The notes: generated by a model not told the origin, from the letters alone. Shown: positions 1 through 6,646, numbered from the stretch's first letter. The stretch is 11,212 bases of DNA from an uncultured Actinomycetes bacterium (GCA_903866425.1 CAIPNN010000280.1:1-11212); one strand, 5' to 3'. Made by a program: numbers and translations.

Positions 1-551
1 ACGCCCTCCTCCACACCCAGGCCGTCGGATCCGACGTACGCCGGCCGGCCATCCCCGAGGTAGAGGTCAAAGGCCTCTTTGCGCTCGTTCACGTGTCCAG
101 CGCGGATAAGCGCCTCAGCGATGTGGGGACGCCCCAGCGGGGCGCCGGCGGCTCCGGTGAGCACGTCGTCCCAGTCGACGGGCACGCCCAGCTCGTTGAG
201 GCGGTCGACCATCTCGCGCGCCCGCTCGGTGCGAATCTCACCGAATCCGGCAATGAGGCCGCTCAGCGGATCGGGCGCGGGCTCGTTGAAGTACCCCAGC
301 AGGTGCATGCTGCCGTGGGGCACCTTGATCGACAGTTCGATGCCGGGGATCACCCGCACGCCGATGGCCCGTCCCGCCGCCATGGCATCGGCCACGCCCG
401 CCAGGGTGTCGTGGTCGGTGACGGCCAGAATGCCCACATCGCGTGCCGCGGCGATCTCCACCAGCTCCTGCGGCGCATGCGATCCGTCGGAGCGGTTGGT
501 GTGTGAATGGAGGTCGGTGCGCACCGCGGGCGAGGCTACCATCGGCCCCAT
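1..551 (-). CDS. PHP-domain phosphoesterase/nuclease, YciV (RNase AM)/TrpH type, 3' part missing
   Basis: Partial gene running leftward off the window; about 183 codons are visible. Read on the minus strand it begins with the PHP signature DLHSHTNRSDG (His-x-His metal ligands at positions 15 and 17 from this start), followed by TDHDT near residue 50, PGIELS near 75 and HLLGYF near 90. It then has the GRPHIAEALIRAGHV and AFDLYLGDGRPAYV stretches typical of the YciV/TrpH subfamily. Members are metal-dependent 5'-3' exoribonucleases or 3',5'-nucleotide phosphatases acting on short RNA and pAp; which applies here cannot be told. Three in-frame ATGs are possible (first bases at 560, 551, 542), with no clear Shine-Dalgarno for any. 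The 551 start overlaps the divergent sui1 start in CCATGG; the 542 start would leave a 7-bp gap and an N-terminus closer to family length. Family assignment is firm, start uncertain. Confidence 0.85.
   Translation of the reverse strand, partial: MGPMVASPAVRTDLHSHTNRSDGSHAPQELVEIAAARDVGILAVTDHDTLAGVADAMAAGRAIGVRVIPGIELSIKVPHGSMHLLGYFNEPAPDPLSGLIAGFGEIRTERAREMVDRLNELGVPVDWDDVLTGAAGAPLGRPHIAEALIRAGHVNERKEAFDLYLGDGRPAYVGSDGLGVEEG
537..542 (+). promoter_or_regulatory. Putative -10 hexamer TACCAT for leaderless sui1
   Basis: TACCAT fits TANNNT and lies at -13 to -8 relative to the A of the sui1 ATG at 550. This is the same 7-nt spacing as TACCCT before the hydrolase gene at 2447. No convincing -35 box is seen. 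The element lies inside or at the very start of the divergent PHP gene. Promoter activity is inferred from sequence alone. Confidence 0.45.
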
Positions 552-885
552 GGCGCGCATCAGGAGAAGCGACGGCAACGCGGAAACCGTGTTCAGCACC
601 GATGGGGGCCGCATCGGGCCTGATCAGACACCCGTTGCGTCGGCCGGATCATCCGATGGCATCGTGCGGGTGTCGCGTACGTCCGCCGGTCGCAAGGGCA
701 AGACCGTCACGCTCGTCACCGGTATCCCGCCAGGTGAACTCGCGGCCACGGGCAAGGAGCTGAAGCGCCTCTGCGGGTCGGGTGGCGCGGTGAAGGATGG
801 CGTTGTGGAGGTGCAGGGCGACCACCGCGACAAGGTGGCTGCTCATCTGGGCGCCCGGTACCGGGTGAAGATCGCCGGGGGCTAG
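550..885 (+). CDS. SUI1/YciH-type translation initiation factor homologue
   Basis: 111-residue protein, close to E. coli YciH in length. It opens with a variable segment and the family motif VFSTDGGRI (residues 14-22), has a short acidic/proline linker, then the SUI1 (eIF1-like) domain: GRKGKTVTLVTGI at 48-59, LCGSGGAVKDG at 74-84 and VQGDHRDKV at 88-96. The family is related to eukaryotic eIF1, which checks start-codon choice on the small ribosomal subunit; in bacteria its role is less clear, being linked to initiation fidelity and stress. The ATG at 550 is chosen because it gives the family length and has TACCAT 7 nt upstream, as in a leaderless transcript; no Shine-Dalgarno is evident. A GTG at 589 is an alternative but would trim the N-terminus to the VFSTDGG motif. 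It ends 6 bp from the convergent ppx stop. The open frame extends upstream to 79 but that part is antisense to the PHP gene. Confidence 0.88.
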   Translation: MARIRRSDGNAETVFSTDGGRIGPDQTPVASAGSSDGIVRVSRTSAGRKGKTVTLVTGIPPGELAATGKELKRLCGSGGAVKDGVVEVQGDHRDKVAAHLGARYRVKIAGG

Positions 886-891
886 GCCCCG
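876..891. terminator. Weak stem-loop across the convergent sui1/ppx stops
   Basis: CGGGG and CCCCG arms (5 bp) flank a 6-nt loop that contains the sui1 TAG stop; the ppx stop codon begins at the next base. There is no T-run on either strand, so this is at best a weak or factor-assisted bidirectional terminator. Confidence 0.25.
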
Positions 892-2448
892 TTACGCCCC
901 TGCCCGCTGCACCGCCAGGCGCTGGCCGGTTGCGCGTTTGAACACCGGAGCCTCCTGCTCCGCCGACCAGATGGCCACATCCACATCGCCCTGCGCATGC
1001 ACGAGCAGGGTCACAAGGTCGCCGGTGCGCGCGCAGTCGATCGACTCGATTGCGCGCTCGCGGCCCACCTCCAGCTGTTCGGCAATGCGCAGAAACGAGG
1101 CCAGTCGAAGAATGCGCTCCTCGTCGGAAGGCTTCAGCAGGGCTCCGAGCGCGCCGGGCGACTGAATCGACTTGCGGTGGCCCCGCACCAGCTGCGCGAT
1201 GATCACCAGTTCGCGATGCCGAAAGCCTGCGAGTCCTGCGTTCAGCACCAGGTAGTGCCCGTGCTTGTGGTGGTCGTTGTAGTCCACCAGCGTGCCCACA
1301 TCGTGGAGCATCGCCGCGGCCTGCAGCCACTCGCGCTCGCGCGGGTCGGAATCGTGCAGCCCCAGGCGCCCGAGCCCATCGAAGATGTCGAGCGCCAGGT
1401 GCGCCACCTGGTTGGCTTGCACCGGGTCGTAGCCGTACACCTGTGCCAGATCGCGAACGCTGGTGCCGCGCACGTCGGCCACCAGCGGGGGCTCGGCGGG
1501 TGCCAGAAAGGCCTCCCAGAAAACGCCCCAGCGAAGCCCCTGTGCGCAGATCTCGATGCGATCGACATCGGCCACCTGCATGAGCGCGTCCACCACGACG
1601 GCACCAGCAAGCATGATGTCGGCGCGGTCGGCCTTCAGCCCCGGGATGCGCTTCCGCTCACGCTTGGGCAGCGACACCATCTCCTCAATGAGATCGGCGA
1701 GCACGGCACGGTTGAGCACGTATCCGTGCACCTCGTTGAGCGGGTAGTCGGTCGCCTTCTGCGCCATTGCCGCCAGCGTGCGCAGCGCGCCACCCATTGC
1801 CACCACGCGTTGACCATCTGCAATGAAGGGGTCCTGACGGAATACGTCCACCGCGTGACGGCGGAGCCGCTTGACGTCGTCGCGTGTGCTCAGCGGTGCC
1901 GTCATGAAGGCATCGGTCATGCGCACGGCGCCAAGGGGCCGGCTTACCGAGTAGGTGAGCAGGCGATCACTCACGCGGCCCACCTGAATGCTGCCGCCGC
2001 CCAGCTCTGCCACGAGTCCGTCGGTGAGCGTGGTGCCGTTGACGGCGCCGAGGTACCCGTAGCGGGCCTCGTCGTCGCCGGAGATCACCCGGGCGGGCAG
2101 GCCGCCATCAACGATGGCCTGCAGCACTTCGGCACCGTTGGGCGCATCACGGATGGCACTGGTGGCCACCGCGCGCACCTCGTCGATATCGGAGTTCCGG
2201 CAGTAGCCCGCAAAGAGCCGGCCCACCCTGGCGGCACGTGCGATTGCCTCGTCGGAGATCGGGGCACCTGGGCCCGTGCCCTCCGTGAGCCGCACCACCT
2301 CGCGGATTTCGTCAACGAGTCGGAAGGGCCCGTCGGGCAGGGTGTACTCGAACACCACGAGTCGGAACGTGTTCGATCCGAGGTCGACCACCGCGAGTCG
2401 CACATCGCGCGCGATGCCCGCTGCGGGGCGCGGTACCCTAGGAGTCAT
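892..2448 (-). CDS. ppx: Exopolyphosphatase / pppGpp phosphohydrolase (Ppx/GppA family) with C-terminal HD domain
   Basis: 518-residue protein, the size of full-length two-domain Ppx (E. coli 513). The N-terminal ASKHA ATPase-fold domain shows VVDLGSNTFRLVVFE (residues 20-34), AVATSAIRDAPNG, SGDDEARYGYLGA and AELGGGSIQVG, the phosphate-binding and catalytic segments of the family. The C-terminal half carries an HD-type module: AMLHDVGTLVDY near residue 380, then a histidine-rich segment with YLVLNAGLAGFRHRELVIIA. Family enzymes release Pi from the ends of polyphosphate and/or convert pppGpp to ppGpp; sequence alone does not separate the two. The ATG with first base 2448 is chosen; a GTG two codons upstream (2454) is possible. 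No -10 or Shine-Dalgarno is evident before this ATG. The start overlaps the divergent hydrolase ATG in CATG, which pairs two alarmone-related genes. Confidence 0.92.
   Translation of the reverse strand: MTPRVPRPAAGIARDVRLAVVDLGSNTFRLVVFEYTLPDGPFRLVDEIREVVRLTEGTGPGAPISDEAIARAARVGRLFAGYCRNSDIDEVRAVATSAIRDAPNGAEVLQAIVDGGLPARVISGDDEARYGYLGAVNGTTLTDGLVAELGGGSIQVGRVSDRLLTYSVSRPLGAVRMTDAFMTAPLSTRDDVKRLRRHAVDVFRQDPFIADGQRVVAMGGALRTLAAMAQKATDYPLNEVHGYVLNRAVLADLIEEMVSLPKRERKRIPGLKADRADIMLAGAVVVDALMQVADVDRIEICAQGLRWGVFWEAFLAPAEPPLVADVRGTSVRDLAQVYGYDPVQANQVAHLALDIFDGLGRLGLHDSDPREREWLQAAAMLHDVGTLVDYNDHHKHGHYLVLNAGLAGFRHRELVIIAQLVRGHRKSIQSPGALGALLKPSDEERILRLASFLRIAEQLEVGRERAIESIDCARTGDLVTLLVHAQGDVDVAIWSAEQEAPVFKRATGQRLAVQRAGA
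2434..2439 (+). promoter_or_regulatory. Putative -10 hexamer TACCCT for the leaderless hydrolase gene
   Basis: TACCCT lies 7 nt before the ATG at 2447 (-13 to -8 from the A), within the first codons of the divergent ppx gene. Hexamer and spacing match the element before sui1. No -35 box is recognisable. An AGGAG overlaps the spacer at 2440-2444, but it is only 2 nt from the ATG, too close for a normal Shine-Dalgarno. Confidence 0.45.
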
Positions 2449-3184
2449 GTCCACCGGCCCGCTCAGACCGCCCGGAGTGGGCGAGTCGGGTGAGGCACTT
2501 GCCCCGATCGCCCCGCTTCGCCTTGCGTGGCCCGGTCACTTCGATCGCACAGACGATGTTGAGGAGGCGTGGGCGCTTGCCCTGGCGGCACGCCCAGCGG
2601 CCGATCGCCGCACGCTGGAGCGGGCCGATGCGTTCGGGCGTGAACGCCACGCCGCCCAGATGCGACGGGGCAGCGACACGCCGTACTGGGTGCACCCGCT
2701 TCGCGTTGCGATGACCCTGATGCAGTGGGGCATTACCGACCGCGACCTGCTGGTGGCGGCCCTGCTGCACGACACCGTGGAAGACACGCTCACCACGCCG
2801 GAGGACATCAGGTCGCGCTTTGGGGTGCGGCCGGCCGACCTCGTGACGTGGCTGACGGCCCCGGAGGGGCAGATGCGGGAGGCCACCCGTGACTACTACC
2901 GGCGCCTCCTCGAACAGGGTCCTCCCGATGCTCACGTGCTGAAGATCGCAGACCGCTCGGACAACCTCCGCAGCATTCAGGCGCTCGTGATGCGCACGGG
3001 CGACCAGCACCGCCGGTGGGCAGGTCGCTACCTCGAGCGCACACGCTGGCAGGTGCTGCCCCTGGCGGCCGATGCGCCGTCGGCACCACGTGTGGGCCTG
3101 GTGACGGCCATGGCCGATCTCGCACCGCTCGTGGAGCCGTTTGACGGCCCACCGGAGGCCGATCGGGGCTTCACCGAGCCTTAA
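2447..3184 (+). CDS. Small (p)ppGpp-hydrolase-like HD-domain protein (RelA/SpoT hydrolase type)
   Basis: 245-residue protein consisting of a variable N-terminus of about 50 residues and an HD phosphohydrolase domain like the hydrolase half of Rel/SpoT. The known Rel catalytic residues can be traced with correct spacing: R74 and H83 (GSDTPYWVHPLRVA), H108-D109 and E112-D113 (ALLHDTVEDT), then D169 and N173 (KIADRSDNLR). These correspond to R44, H53, H77-D78, E81-D82, D144 and N148 of streptococcal Rel. No synthetase, TGS or ACT domain follows, so it is a stand-alone small alarmone hydrolase candidate that would convert (p)ppGpp to GDP/GTP and pyrophosphate using Mn2+. The ATG at 2447 is chosen because it shares CATG with ppx and has a well-placed TACCCT; the open frame extends upstream but is antisense to ppx. 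An HD nucleotidase of other specificity remains possible. Confidence 0.82.
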   Translation: MSTGPLRPPGVGESGEALAPIAPLRLAWPGHFDRTDDVEEAWALALAARPAADRRTLERADAFGRERHAAQMRRGSDTPYWVHPLRVAMTLMQWGITDRDLLVAALLHDTVEDTLTTPEDIRSRFGVRPADLVTWLTAPEGQMREATRDYYRRLLEQGPPDAHVLKIADRSDNLRSIQALVMRTGDQHRRWAGRYLERTRWQVLPLAADAPSAPRVGLVTAMADLAPLVEPFDGPPEADRGFTEP

Positions 3185-3259
3185 GACGACGGCTACGCAC
3201 TGGTCACTCCCGGCGAGTTTGATCCTCCGCAGATGAGGTGGGACAGGCAATACGAACTG

Positions 3260-3266
3260 AAGGAGG
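3260..3266 (+). promoter_or_regulatory. Strong Shine-Dalgarno AAGGAGG deciding the start of the 57-aa gene
   Basis: A near-perfect anti-16S complement with 5-nt spacing to ATG 3272. It fixes the start against the upstream in-frame ATG at 3233 and stands out because the other plus-strand genes here lack a clear ribosome site. Confidence 0.75.
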
Positions 3267-3271
3267 AGGCC

Positions 3272-3445
3272 ATGGGCACCGTCATCGAGATGAGGAGCAG
3301 GGAGGCCATTGACCTGGACAGGGTCAACGAACTTCTTGCCCGGCTGGAGTGGAGGCTCGACGAGCCCTGCGACGTGCCGGGGTGCTCCCACGATGGTTCG
3401 TGCTGCGGTGCCAAGGACGAGTCACTCGTCCCGGTTGCCGCCTAG
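3272..3445 (+). CDS. Small cysteine-rich protein, unrecognised (57 aa)
   Basis: Not a family I recognise. The 57-residue product has a charged, probably helical N-terminal half (residues 9-30, with leucines in NELLARLEWRL) followed by a compact motif CDVPGCSHDGSCCG, i.e. C33, C38, H40, C44 and C45. The ligand set could bind a metal ion or form a redox/thiol site; the latter is inference. No signal peptide or membrane segment is present. The start is well supported: AAGGAGG at 3260-3266 lies about 5 nt before ATG 3272, the strongest Shine-Dalgarno in the window and unlike the leaderless-looking neighbours. The frame is open from an ATG at 3233, but that would place the ribosome site inside the gene. 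It follows the hydrolase gene by 87 bp and is followed by a strong terminator, so it may share that transcript or have its own promoter. Confidence 0.68.
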   Translation: MGTVIEMRSREAIDLDRVNELLARLEWRLDEPCDVPGCSHDGSCCGAKDESLVPVAA

Positions 3446-3460
3446 GACTTCTCCAGGGTG

Positions 3461-3512
3461 CGATGACGGCGGCGTCCGGGCAGGGCTCCGCTCGAAATAG
3501 CTGTCGTCATCG
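3461..3512. repeat. Imperfect inverted repeat CGATGACG...CGTCATCG
   Basis: 8-bp perfect arms at 3461-3468 and 3505-3512 with a 36-nt spacer, just upstream of the terminator hairpin. Two or three further bases near the inner ends can partly pair. It may simply extend the 3' UTR fold of the 57-aa gene; no specific role can be read from it. Confidence 0.4.
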
Positions 3513-3517
3513 TTGGT

Positions 3518-3560
3518 GTGGGCCCGGTCGTTGGGGAACGACCGGGCCCCACCGCGTTTT
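3518..3560 (+). terminator. Rho-independent terminator after the 57-aa gene
   Basis: Left arm 3518-3532 (GTGGGCCCGGTCGTT), loop GGGG, right arm 3537-3552, which pairs over 15 bp with a single bulged C. CGCG and then TTTT at 3557-3560 follow. This is the only canonical intrinsic terminator in the window. It ends the plus-strand hydrolase/small-protein unit and abuts the stop codon of the convergent RNase D gene. On the minus strand the hairpin lacks a downstream T-run, so it may only weakly stop RNase D transcripts. Confidence 0.8.
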
Positions 3561-4744
3561 CAGGGCTCCACCGTGATCTCGCGCAGGAACGGCGATTCGG
3601 TGAGTGGCGCGATTCCGAGGCGCCCCGCGGCCATCTCCACCAGCGCCTCGCCGGCCACCTCACGGCGCCACCCCCGGCCGAGCGACTCGTCGGCCTGATC
3701 GCCGTCGGTGAGCACGGCGACCAGGAACGACTCAACCTCGTCGCGCGTGGCCACGAGCGTGGGCGCCAGATCAACCGCTGCCGATCGTGCGCCGAGCAGC
3801 ACCTGTGCAAGTGGCACCAGGGTGTCGAGCCGCGCCTGCACCGCGGGCGGCGGCGGCGGGCCCAGTGCGATGGGCGCGTCTTCAAGCCCTTTGCCCATGG
3901 CATCGATGAGGGCGCCGGCCTCACGCTCCTTCATGGCAGCCGGGATGCCGCGCTCGGCCAGAAGCTTGTCGGGGCTCGTCGGCATTCGGCGGGCCACCTC
4001 GATGAGCGTGCGGTCGGGGAGAAGCCAGCCCACCGGCCGATCGCGGCGCCGGGCCTCCTCTTCGCGCCAGGCCGCGGCGCGGCGCAGCACTGCCCGCTCC
4101 TGTGGGTTGAGACGGCCCTGCCCCTTCACCTTGCGCCACGAATCCCATGGGTCGGCGGCGATGCGGGCGCCGGGCCCATAGCGGCGCTCGTGCTCCTCGC
4201 GCACCCAGTCGCCACGACCACGCTCGTCGGCGCGCTCCATGAGGGAGTCAACGAGCGCGAACAGGTGCGCCACATCAGCGGCTGCGTAGTCGAGCTGGGC
4301 GGCGGTGAGGGGCCGACGTGACCAGTCGGAGTAGCCCTCGGTCTTGGCCACCTTCACGCCGAGCACACGGCTCAGCAGCGCTCCCAGACTCTGACCCGAC
4401 CCCATGCCGACGAATCCGCCGATGAGCTGCGAGTCGAGCAGGTTGGTGGGGCGCGCGTTGAAGCCAAGCGCGAACAGGATGAGGTCGGCACTTGGCGCGT
4501 GCATGATGATCTCGACGGCGGGATCTTCCAGCACGTCGGCGATGGGCTGCAGCGGGGCACCCTCGATGGGGTCGATGAGGAAGATGTCCTCGCCCACCGC
4601 CACCTGCGCGAGGCAGGGGATGGGTGCATAGGTGCGTTCCCACAGGAATTCGACGTCGAGCGCCATGCGTCCGGCATCACGGGCGCGCGCGGCGAGGTCG
4701 TCAACCTGGTCGGGTGTGGTGATCATGGTGGCCGAGTTCGTCAT
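3560..4744 (-). CDS. rnd: Ribonuclease D (DEDD 3'-5' exoribonuclease with HRDC domain)
   Basis: 394-residue protein (E. coli RNase D 375). The DEDDy catalytic set is complete: D30 and E32 in MALDVEFLWERTY, D87 in MHAPSADLILF, Y153 and D157 in LDYAAADVAHL. An HRDC domain follows, with LNPQERAVLRRAAAWREEEARRRDRPVGW and the LLPDRTLIEVARRMP stretch (roughly residues 215-275). A less conserved C-terminal region contains a proline run. RNase D trims 3' ends of tRNA precursors and other structured small RNAs in the cytoplasm. The ATG with first base 4744 is used; a GTG two codons upstream (4750) is the alternative. A TAACCT hexamer on the minus strand lies 9 nt before the ATG, inside the symmetrical element shared with the divergent ABC-F gene. 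Its 3' end abuts the plus-strand terminator. Confidence 0.93.
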   Translation of the reverse strand: MTNSATMITTPDQVDDLAARARDAGRMALDVEFLWERTYAPIPCLAQVAVGEDIFLIDPIEGAPLQPIADVLEDPAVEIIMHAPSADLILFALGFNARPTNLLDSQLIGGFVGMGSGQSLGALLSRVLGVKVAKTEGYSDWSRRPLTAAQLDYAAADVAHLFALVDSLMERADERGRGDWVREEHERRYGPGARIAADPWDSWRKVKGQGRLNPQERAVLRRAAAWREEEARRRDRPVGWLLPDRTLIEVARRMPTSPDKLLAERGIPAAMKEREAGALIDAMGKGLEDAPIALGPPPPPAVQARLDTLVPLAQVLLGARSAAVDLAPTLVATRDEVESFLVAVLTDGDQADESLGRGWRREVAGEALVEMAAGRLGIAPLTESPFLREITVEP

Positions 4745-4749
4745 AGGCA

Positions 4750-4761
4750 CCTAAGGTTAGG
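4750..4761. promoter_or_regulatory. Symmetrical bidirectional -10 candidate CCTAAGGTTAGG between rnd and the ABC-F gene
   Basis: The 12-bp sequence is an inverted repeat (CCTAA / TTAGG around a central GG). Read rightward it gives TAAGGT (4752-4757), 8 nt before the GTG start at 4766. Read leftward it gives TAACCT (4759-4754), 9 nt before the rnd ATG at 4744. Both fit TANNNT and overlap, so one symmetric element could open DNA for transcription both ways, as described for symmetrical bacterial promoters. No -35 boxes are recognisable. Activity is inferred. Confidence 0.5.
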
Positions 4762-4765
4762 GGTC

Positions 4766-6646
4766 GTGCAGGCATCCGGGCTCACCAAGTCGTTCGGCCC
4801 CCGCACGTTGTTCTCCGGTGTGTCCTTCAGAATCGGACCCGGTGATCGCCTGGCGATCGTCGGACGGAACGGCGTGGGCAAGACGACACTCCTTCGAATA
4901 CTCGCCGGCCTCGAGGAGGCCGATGGCGGGTCGGTGTCGATTCCGAGGGGCGAACGCGTGGCGCTCCACGACCAGCGCCCCGACGCATCGGCTGCTGGAA
5001 CCGTGCGTGAATACGTAGAGCAGGGGCTCTCGCATGCACGTGATGCCGAAGAGCGCCTGGCGGCCATTGAGGCCCGCATGGCCAGTGGCGATCACGGCGC
5101 CGAAACCATGGCGGAGTACGAGCGGGCGCACTCAGACCTCGACGCCGCAGGCGGCTACCACTGGCGCGCGTGGGTTGAACGCTGCACACGTGGCCTCGGC
5201 CTGTCGGACGATCAACTCGACCGCCCACTGGCCAGCCTGTCGGGTGGCGAACTCACCCGTGCCTCGCTTGCCCGTGCCATCGCCGGGCGGCCGCAGGTAC
5301 TGCTGCTCGATGAGCCCACCAACCACCTCGATCTCGAGGCCATGGAGTGGCTCGAGCGGGCCATTACCGACCTTGCCGCCGCCGTGGTGATCGTGTCGCA
5401 CGACCGGTGGTTCCTCGAATCGACGGCCACGAGCGTGCTCGACCTGTCGCGCGAGAAGGCCCGCCTGTGGCCCATGGGGTATTCGGCCTTCCGCCGGGCC
5501 CGGGCCGAGGATGACGCACAGCTGGCCGCACAGGCCGAAAAGCGCAATGAGGAGATCGAGCGGCTCGAGCGGTTCGTCACCCGTTGGCGGGCGGGCACAC
5601 GCGCGCGGCAGGCGAAGTCGCGTGCGAAGAAACTCGACCGCACCGAGCGCATCGAGCTGCCCACGCGCGAGCGATCGATCTCGTTCGGGTTCCCCAAGAC
5701 CGAGCGCCCGGGGCGCATGATCATCGAGGCCGACGGCCTCCGCGTCGAGGTGCCGAATCGCGTGCTCGTGGAGGAGGCCGGGTTCACGATCGAGCGCGGG
5801 CAGCGTGTGGCCGTGGTGGGTCCCAACGGGGCCGGCAAGACCACGACAGTCGAGACCCTGCTGGGCAAGCGCGAGGCCGCCGCAGGCCGCGTGAGCATCG
5901 GGCACAAGGTGCTGCCGTCGTACTTCAGCCAGCACGCGCGTGAGTACGTCGAGACCAAGACGATCGTCGAGACGGTGAAGGCCGGCACGTCGCTTACCGA
6001 GACCGAGGCGCGCAAGCTGCTCGGGCGGTTCCTCTTCAAGGGCGAACTGGCCGACCGCACCATCGAGGGTCTCTCAGGTGGCGAGCGCCGGCGTCTCAGC
6101 CTGGTGCAACTGGTTGCCGAGGGCGGCAACCTGCTGGTGCTCGACGAGCCGACGAACCACCTCGACATCGAGAGCCGCGAAGCGCTTGAAGATGCGCTGG
6201 GTGCCTACGACGGCACCATCATCCTCGTGTCGCACGACCGTGCGCTCATCGATGCCGTGGCCACCCACACGCTGTCGCTTGAAGACGGCGACGCGGTGAT
6301 GCGTGCCGGTGGGTATGCCGACCTCATCGCCATGCGGGAGGCCGCTGCCGAGGAGGACGCACCAGCCGCCCGCCCAGCCCCCAAGCCCAGGAAGCGTGAT
6401 GATCAGGCTGCGCGGAAGGGCGGCAATGGGCGCGTGGCCCGCGAGGTGTCGAAGATCGAGACCCGTATCGCCGCGCTCGAGCAGCAGCTTGCCGAGGTGG
6501 GTGCAGAGGTTGAGGCGGCAGGGGTCGCCGGCGATGTGGACCGGGTGGTTGAGCTCGGCGAGCGCCACCGGCAACTCGAAGAGGACCTCGCCTATGCGCT
6601 GGCCGAGTGGGAGGAGCGCGCAGCGATGCTCGCTGAGGGCTCATGA
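4766..6646 (+). CDS. ABC-F family ATPase (two ABC domains, Uup-like C-terminal coiled coil)
   Basis: 626 residues with two ATP-binding cassettes and no membrane segments, so a soluble ABC-F protein and not a transporter. Cassette 1: Walker A GRNGVGKTT at 33-41, signature LSGGE near 158, Walker B LLLDEPTNHLD. Cassette 2: GPNGAGKTT at 352-360, LSGGERRR near 436, LVLDEPTNHLD. Between them is the charged, arginine-rich helical linker that contacts tRNA in this family (AEKRNEEIERLERFVTRWRAG and onward). The C-terminus has a basic hinge and a coiled coil from about 560 with heptad-like leucines, as in Uup. Family members act on the ribosome (translation factors or antibiotic protection) or, for Uup, also touch DNA. 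Absence of a clear Arm insertion in cassette 1 argues against EttA; a housekeeping or Uup-like role is more likely than resistance. GTG 4766 is chosen from the family N-terminus and the TAAGGT element. ATGA overlap with the next gene. Confidence 0.92.
   Translation: MQASGLTKSFGPRTLFSGVSFRIGPGDRLAIVGRNGVGKTTLLRILAGLEEADGGSVSIPRGERVALHDQRPDASAAGTVREYVEQGLSHARDAEERLAAIEARMASGDHGAETMAEYERAHSDLDAAGGYHWRAWVERCTRGLGLSDDQLDRPLASLSGGELTRASLARAIAGRPQVLLLDEPTNHLDLEAMEWLERAITDLAAAVVIVSHDRWFLESTATSVLDLSREKARLWPMGYSAFRRARAEDDAQLAAQAEKRNEEIERLERFVTRWRAGTRARQAKSRAKKLDRTERIELPTRERSISFGFPKTERPGRMIIEADGLRVEVPNRVLVEEAGFTIERGQRVAVVGPNGAGKTTTVETLLGKREAAAGRVSIGHKVLPSYFSQHAREYVETKTIVETVKAGTSLTETEARKLLGRFLFKGELADRTIEGLSGGERRRLSLVQLVAEGGNLLVLDEPTNHLDIESREALEDALGAYDGTIILVSHDRALIDAVATHTLSLEDGDAVMRAGGYADLIAMREAAAEEDAPAARPAPKPRKRDDQAARKGGNGRVAREVSKIETRIAALEQQLAEVGAEVEAAGVAGDVDRVVELGERHRQLEEDLAYALAEWEERAAMLAEGS

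Noticed and set aside
79..549. Upstream extension of the sui1 reading frame
   Set aside because: The extra residues are Ser/Arg/Ala-rich with no similarity to SUI1 proteins and lie antisense to PHP-domain motifs. ATG 550 gives the family length.
997..2493. 498-codon plus-strand open frame antisense to ppx
   Set aside because: It is a GC-driven shadow of the ppx reading frame: low-complexity His/Arg/Ala-rich translation, no domain, while the minus strand has clear Ppx/GppA motifs.
3215..3230. Sequence GAGTTTGATCCTCC resembling the start of 16S rRNA
   Set aside because: It resembles the conserved GAGTTTGATCCTGG only over this short stretch and no rRNA-like sequence follows. It is a chance match in the leader of the 57-aa gene.
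3518..4321. Long plus-strand open frame antisense to rnd
   Set aside because: It lacks recognisable motifs and overlaps the terminator hairpin. The minus strand carries all RNase D catalytic motifs.
4499..4765. Upstream extension of the ABC-F reading frame
   Set aside because: This stretch is antisense to the RNase D catalytic domain. ABC-F proteins begin a few residues before the first cassette, as with GTG 4766.
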